NCBI GenBank assembly: GCA_937898535.1
Contig: CALDKP010000247.1
Coordinates: 1-8,914 of the forward strand
From: an uncultured Sphingomonadales bacterium
GTDB lineage: Bacteria; Pseudomonadota; Alphaproteobacteria; Sphingomonadales; Sphingomonadaceae
Direction: 5' to 3'
DNA length: 8,914 nucleotides
Each line of letters opens with the position of its first letter. Positions within the stretch are counted from its first letter, which is position 1. This document shows, one piece after another, positions 5,899 through 8,914 of this stretch. The position numbers were made by a program, and so were the translations under genes. Below the pieces are notes generated by a model. That model made no database searches, was not told the origin of the DNA, and saw only the letters and a program-made list of their open reading frames with translations.

Positions 5899-7359
5899 TC
5901 AACGCGTCGGATAATTTGGAGCTTCCCGCGTGATTGTAACGTCATGTACATGGCTTTCCCGTAATCCGGCATTGGTGATGCGCACAAACTGCGCGCGTTC
6001 CTGAAGGTCCGCAATCGTGCGCGAACCGGTATAACCCATAGCTGCTTTGACGCCGCCGACAAGTTGGTGAATGACATCGCGTGCTGGGCCCTTGAAAGGC
6101 ACCTGCCCTTCAATGCCTTCTGGAACCAGTTTAAGCTGGTCCTTAATATCCTGCTGAAAATAACGATCAGCAGAGCCACGCGCCATCGCGCCAACGCTGC
6201 CCATGCCGCGATAGCTTTTATAAGCACGCCCCTGATACAGGAATGTTTCGCCCGGCGCTTCTTCGGTTCCCGCCAACAGCGAGCCGACCATCACCGAAGA
6301 TGCCCCGGCCGCAAGTGCCTTCGCCAAGTCGCCCGACGTCCGTAATCCGCCATCGGCGATGATTGGAATGCCCGACTTTGCGGCTTCGGCCGCCGATTCC
6401 ATAACCGCAGTCAATTGCGGTACGCCAACGCCAGCAACAACGCGAGTGGTGCAAATGGAGCCTGGGCCGATACCAACCTTGATACCATCCGCACCCGCAT
6501 CAATCAGCGCACGTGTCGCCGCCGCAGTCGCGACATTTCCGGCAACGACCTGAACTTCAGGTGCCATACGCTTAATCTCTGCAACCGCAGCGGCAACCAT
6601 GGCGCTATGGCCATGGGCCGTGTCGACGACGATGAGGTCACACTCAGCGTCAATCAACGCCTTGGTATAGGCCATGCCCTTATCGCCGACAGTCGTCGCC
6701 GCAGCGACGCGCAGGCGTCCTGTGCCGTCCTTTGTTGCGTTGGGATATAAAACAGCCTTCTCGATATCCTTTACGGTAATCAAGCCGATGCAATGATAGG
6801 CGTCATCGACGACCAAAAGCTTTTCGATGCGCCGCTGATGCAGCAAACGGCGGGCTTCTTCCTGCGTGACGGACGATGCAACCGTGGCGAGATTTTCATG
6901 CGTCATCAACTCGGACACAGGCTGCGCCGGATTTCCGGCAAAGCGCACGTCACGATTGGTCAAGATGCCAGCCAGCTTACCGCTCGCCTCAACAACCGGG
7001 ATGCCGGAGATGGAATGCGCCGACATCAATGCTTGCGCTTCCGCCAAGGTCGCTTCGGGTGCGATGGTGATGGGGTTCACCACCATGCCGCTCTCAAAAC
7101 GCTTCACCTGACGCACGGCCGCACATTGCTCTTCAATGCTCAGGTTACGGTGAAGGACGCCAATGCCGCCCAGCTGCGCCATGACGATCGCCATGCGCGC
7201 TTCGGTGACGGTGTCCATTGCCGACGATAGCACTGGAATGTTCAGTGATATGCTTTTGGTCAGCTGCGTGCGGGTGTCGGCCTGGCTTGGCAAAATGTCA
7301 GATGCCCCGGGCTGCAACAGCACGTCGTCAAATGTAAGTCCGAGGGGAATTTCTTTCAT
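5899..7359 (-). CDS. guaB: Inosine-5'-monophosphate dehydrogenase (GuaB)
   Basis: GuaB converts IMP to XMP with NAD+, the committed step of GMP synthesis, as a cytoplasmic tetramer or octamer. The 486-residue protein is full length for a CBS-containing IMPDH. TFDDVLLQPG is at 9-18 and SSAMDTVTEARMAI at 45-58. Two CBS domains are inserted in the barrel at about 92-148 and 152-208. The catalytic loop GIGPGSICTTRVVAGVGVPQ is at 296-315 with nucleophile Cys303. IMP-phosphate binding ADGGLRTSGD is at 335-344 and YRGMGSVGAM at 383-392. The mobile flap includes GSADRYFQ at 395-402, with the conserved Arg399-Tyr400 pair. A GGTGG lies a few bases upstream of the ATG. The gene starts 54 bases after the upstream peptidase stop, leaving room for its own promoter, though none is evident. 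Linkage to rsmB is common in alphaproteobacteria, where guaA is often nearby; guaA is not in this window. Confidence 0.98.
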   Translation of the reverse strand: MKEIPLGLTFDDVLLQPGASDILPSQADTRTQLTKSISLNIPVLSSAMDTVTEARMAIVMAQLGGIGVLHRNLSIEEQCAAVRQVKRFESGMVVNPITIAPEATLAEAQALMSAHSISGIPVVEASGKLAGILTNRDVRFAGNPAQPVSELMTHENLATVASSVTQEEARRLLHQRRIEKLLVVDDAYHCIGLITVKDIEKAVLYPNATKDGTGRLRVAAATTVGDKGMAYTKALIDAECDLIVVDTAHGHSAMVAAAVAEIKRMAPEVQVVAGNVATAAATRALIDAGADGIKVGIGPGSICTTRVVAGVGVPQLTAVMESAAEAAKSGIPIIADGGLRTSGDLAKALAAGASSVMVGSLLAGTEEAPGETFLYQGRAYKSYRGMGSVGAMARGSADRYFQQDIKDQLKLVPEGIEGQVPFKGPARDVIHQLVGGVKAAMGYTGSRTIADLQERAQFVRITNAGLRESHVHDVTITREAPNYPTR

Positions 7360-7413
7360 TGTGCCACCGCTTTAAGCTTTGATTCGTGGCGGCCCATGTA
7401 AACAGTAAGTCGC
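7360..7413 (-). other. Short gap between the peptidase and guaB
   Basis: These 54 bases follow the peptidase stop and lead into guaB. They hold the GGTGG upstream of the guaB ATG, an AAGCTT site and a weak 5-base inverted repeat (GCCAC/GTGGC), which is too small to call a terminator. No clear promoter hexamers are visible, so whether guaB is read from the peptidase promoter or from its own remains open. Confidence 0.35.
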
Positions 7414-8898
7414 TTATTCGCCAGCCTTCTTGGATTTATATTTTCTGGCGTCCGCAAAATAGCGACCAAGCGCAATGTGCAGGTCAGCGTCATCCGCAGC
7501 GCCGCCAAGCACAGTCTTATCCGTAAGCTCATCATCAGGGCCGTGATAATCACTGCCCAGAAACTTTTGCATCAGCTCAAGATCGGCGAACGAACCACCC
7601 ACCATGAGCGCAGGCACGCCCTTTTGCGCGAGTGCCCAGCCGTCCTGCCTTTGGATAAACGCATTTGCATCGGTCGAACTTTCAATCGCCCTGCCCGTCT
7701 TTTTCGCCACCGCCTCAACCGTGGCATCCAACGGAGTGGTTCCACGGCCGATGATGGCAACCTTTGAGCCGCGCGGCGCAATGGCGATTGTATCAACGTT
7801 TAGCGAAATCACGATCTGATCAAGCGGCAAAGCTGGCTTTTCAGCGAAAGCATAAGCACCCAATAGGCCGCTTTCTTCCGCGGTTGTCGCTACAAAATAG
7901 ATATCGCGATCATGCTTTTTCTTCGCCAAGCTCTTCGCGATTTCGTTCAGCACGGCAATGCCGCTGGCATTGTCCACGGCACCATTACAAATCCGGTCCG
8001 GCGCACCCTCTGGCGCACAAATACCCAAATGGTCCCAATGCCCCATGAACAAAACCGCGCCGCTGCCCTTTTTACGACCAGCAATCTTGCCAACAACGTT
8101 TGAGCTGTTGAAACGGTAAATGTCCGTCGTGACTTTGAAATCTGCGTCAATGCCAAGTGGCTCGCCCGCATAATCGCTGGCCTTGGCATGCGCGCGCAAC
8201 TTATCCCAATCTTGCCCGGCGGCGGTTATCATCGCGACAGCAAACTCGGCACTAATGGCACCTTCCAGCGGCGCGCGCTTTTCGCGGCTCTCCAGTGCGA
8301 TCGGACGGGATAGCAACAGACGTCTCAGTGACGGCCAACTTCCCTGCCCGTCGCCGATGAAGATAACCGCCTCTGCCCCCGCAGCGATAAGCGCTTCGCG
8401 CCGCGCGCGGGGTGACTTCATGTTGTTCGGAACATTTTCGGCGTCAAACAACACAAGGGCGGCTTTTCCGGCAACATCTGCAGCCACCGAACCATCTGCC
8501 TTTACGCCTGCACCGGTAAATATCAGCGGCAAATCTGTACGCGCATAATCGGCCTGTTTACCAATCAGGATGATTTCTTGAGAAGCGATGCGCAGTTTGC
8601 GACCCTTGGCCGTAAATGCATATTCCGCACTGCCCTGCCCGCGCTGAATCAAGGGAACAGCATCAAACCAACTTCCGTCTGTCGCAGCCGGTTTTAACCC
8701 CGATGTCGCCCATTGCTGCGCAATATACTGAACCGTTTTTGCCTCGCCCTCAGTGCCGGGTTTACGGCCTTCAAACGCATCGCTTGCCAATATTTCGATA
8801 TGTGCGCGCAGGTCAGCTTCGCGCACTGCCTTGGCGTGCACCGAACCCGCGGCAATTGCTGCAAAGCTGACAAACACTGCAAAATAGGCAAGACGCAT
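7414..8898 (-). CDS. Secreted M28-family zinc metallopeptidase (aminopeptidase-like, with PA-type insertion)
   Basis: This is a predicted exported exopeptidase with two zinc ions per active site, probably releasing N-terminal residues from peptides. The 494-residue protein begins with a Sec signal peptide (MRLAYFAVFVSFAAIAAGS, likely cut after Ala22 in VHA-KAV). An N-terminal helper segment (LASDAFEGRKPGTEG at 37-51) follows, then a protease-associated-type insertion at roughly 120-230. The M28 catalytic domain has its metal ligands and acid base visible: His287 in GHWDH, Asp309 (bridging) in NGAVDNASG, Glu341-Glu342 in TTAEESGLLGA (general base and ligand), Asp369 in LNVDT and His452 in DYHGPDDE. 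Cys294 and Cys304 flank a short loop beside the active site and could form a disulfide. GGAG precedes the ATG by 9 bases (8899-8914 is otherwise featureless). It is the first gene of the minus-strand run and could be cotranscribed with guaB. The substrate is unknown; bacterial relatives are often called M20/M25/M40 or aminopeptidase Y-like. Confidence 0.93.
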   Translation of the reverse strand: MRLAYFAVFVSFAAIAAGSVHAKAVREADLRAHIEILASDAFEGRKPGTEGEAKTVQYIAQQWATSGLKPAATDGSWFDAVPLIQRGQGSAEYAFTAKGRKLRIASQEIILIGKQADYARTDLPLIFTGAGVKADGSVAADVAGKAALVLFDAENVPNNMKSPRARREALIAAGAEAVIFIGDGQGSWPSLRRLLLSRPIALESREKRAPLEGAISAEFAVAMITAAGQDWDKLRAHAKASDYAGEPLGIDADFKVTTDIYRFNSSNVVGKIAGRKKGSGAVLFMGHWDHLGICAPEGAPDRICNGAVDNASGIAVLNEIAKSLAKKKHDRDIYFVATTAEESGLLGAYAFAEKPALPLDQIVISLNVDTIAIAPRGSKVAIIGRGTTPLDATVEAVAKKTGRAIESSTDANAFIQRQDGWALAQKGVPALMVGGSFADLELMQKFLGSDYHGPDDELTDKTVLGGAADDADLHIALGRYFADARKYKSKKAGE

Positions 8899-8914
8899 AA
8901 ATGATCGCTCCGGA

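Noticed and set aside
7363..7391. GCCAC/GTGGC inverted repeat between the peptidase and guaB as a terminator
   Set aside because: The stem is five base pairs with a loop of about 19 bases and no U-tract, too weak to call a terminator or riboswitch.
7356..7553. A 65-codon minus-strand frame overlapping the peptidase 3' end and running to the guaB start
   Set aside because: About 140 bases lie out of frame inside the peptidase gene and there is no ribosome site. Only its last 13 codons, which fall outside the peptidase, were kept as a weak upstream-ORF finding.
1..8914. Search for tRNA, rRNA, CRISPR repeats, insertion sequences, integrases, toxin-antitoxin or defence genes
   Set aside because: Reading both strands shows near-continuous housekeeping coding with gaps of at most 133 bases, and no direct repeats with spacers, terminal inverted repeats or mobile-element protein motifs.

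Overview
The window looks like ordinary core chromosome of an alphaproteobacterium, most probably a sphingomonad (Sphingomonadales). That placement rests on protein style: a fused gamma-alpha 2-oxoacid:ferredoxin oxidoreductase subunit, an RsmB/Fmu-type methyltransferase starting MRPAARLQSAIE, and an M28 peptidase with an HWDHLG...NGAVDN active site. Moderately high GC and dense, overlapping gene packing fit too. It is inferred from recall of these families, not from a search.

Layout from left to right. Positions 1-2531 (minus strand) hold korA-korB, the two subunits of a thiamine-dependent, iron-sulfur 2-oxoacid (probably 2-oxoglutarate):ferredoxin oxidoreductase. korB runs off the left edge. 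A 133-base divergent intergenic region (2532-2664) separates korA from a plus-strand pair: an HSL-type alpha/beta hydrolase and the Nudix RNA pyrophosphohydrolase rppH, joined by a 4-base ATGA overlap. A perfect 8+8 palindrome follows rppH and ends the convergent boundary. From 4151 to the right edge, four minus-strand genes are packed closely. In transcription order these are a secreted or periplasmic M28 zinc metallopeptidase, guaB (IMP dehydrogenase), rsmB (16S rRNA m5C methyltransferase) and a small exported TPR protein. Gaps between them are 54 and 3 bases; the TPR gene starts either 35 bases after the rsmB stop or, with a GTG start, overlapping it.

Functionally this is housekeeping: central carbon oxidation with low-potential electron output, mRNA 5'-end processing, guanine nucleotide synthesis, rRNA modification and peptide hydrolysis. 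All complete reading frames are intact and keep their catalytic residues. I see no tRNA, rRNA, CRISPR, insertion sequence, integrase, phage or defence gene, and no convincing undescribed system. The points worth a second look are small: the likely dispersed palindrome at 4115-4140, the hydrolase-rppH coupling, a possible 13-codon upstream ORF touching the guaB start, and an anaerobe-type oxidoreductase in a lineage that is usually aerobic.
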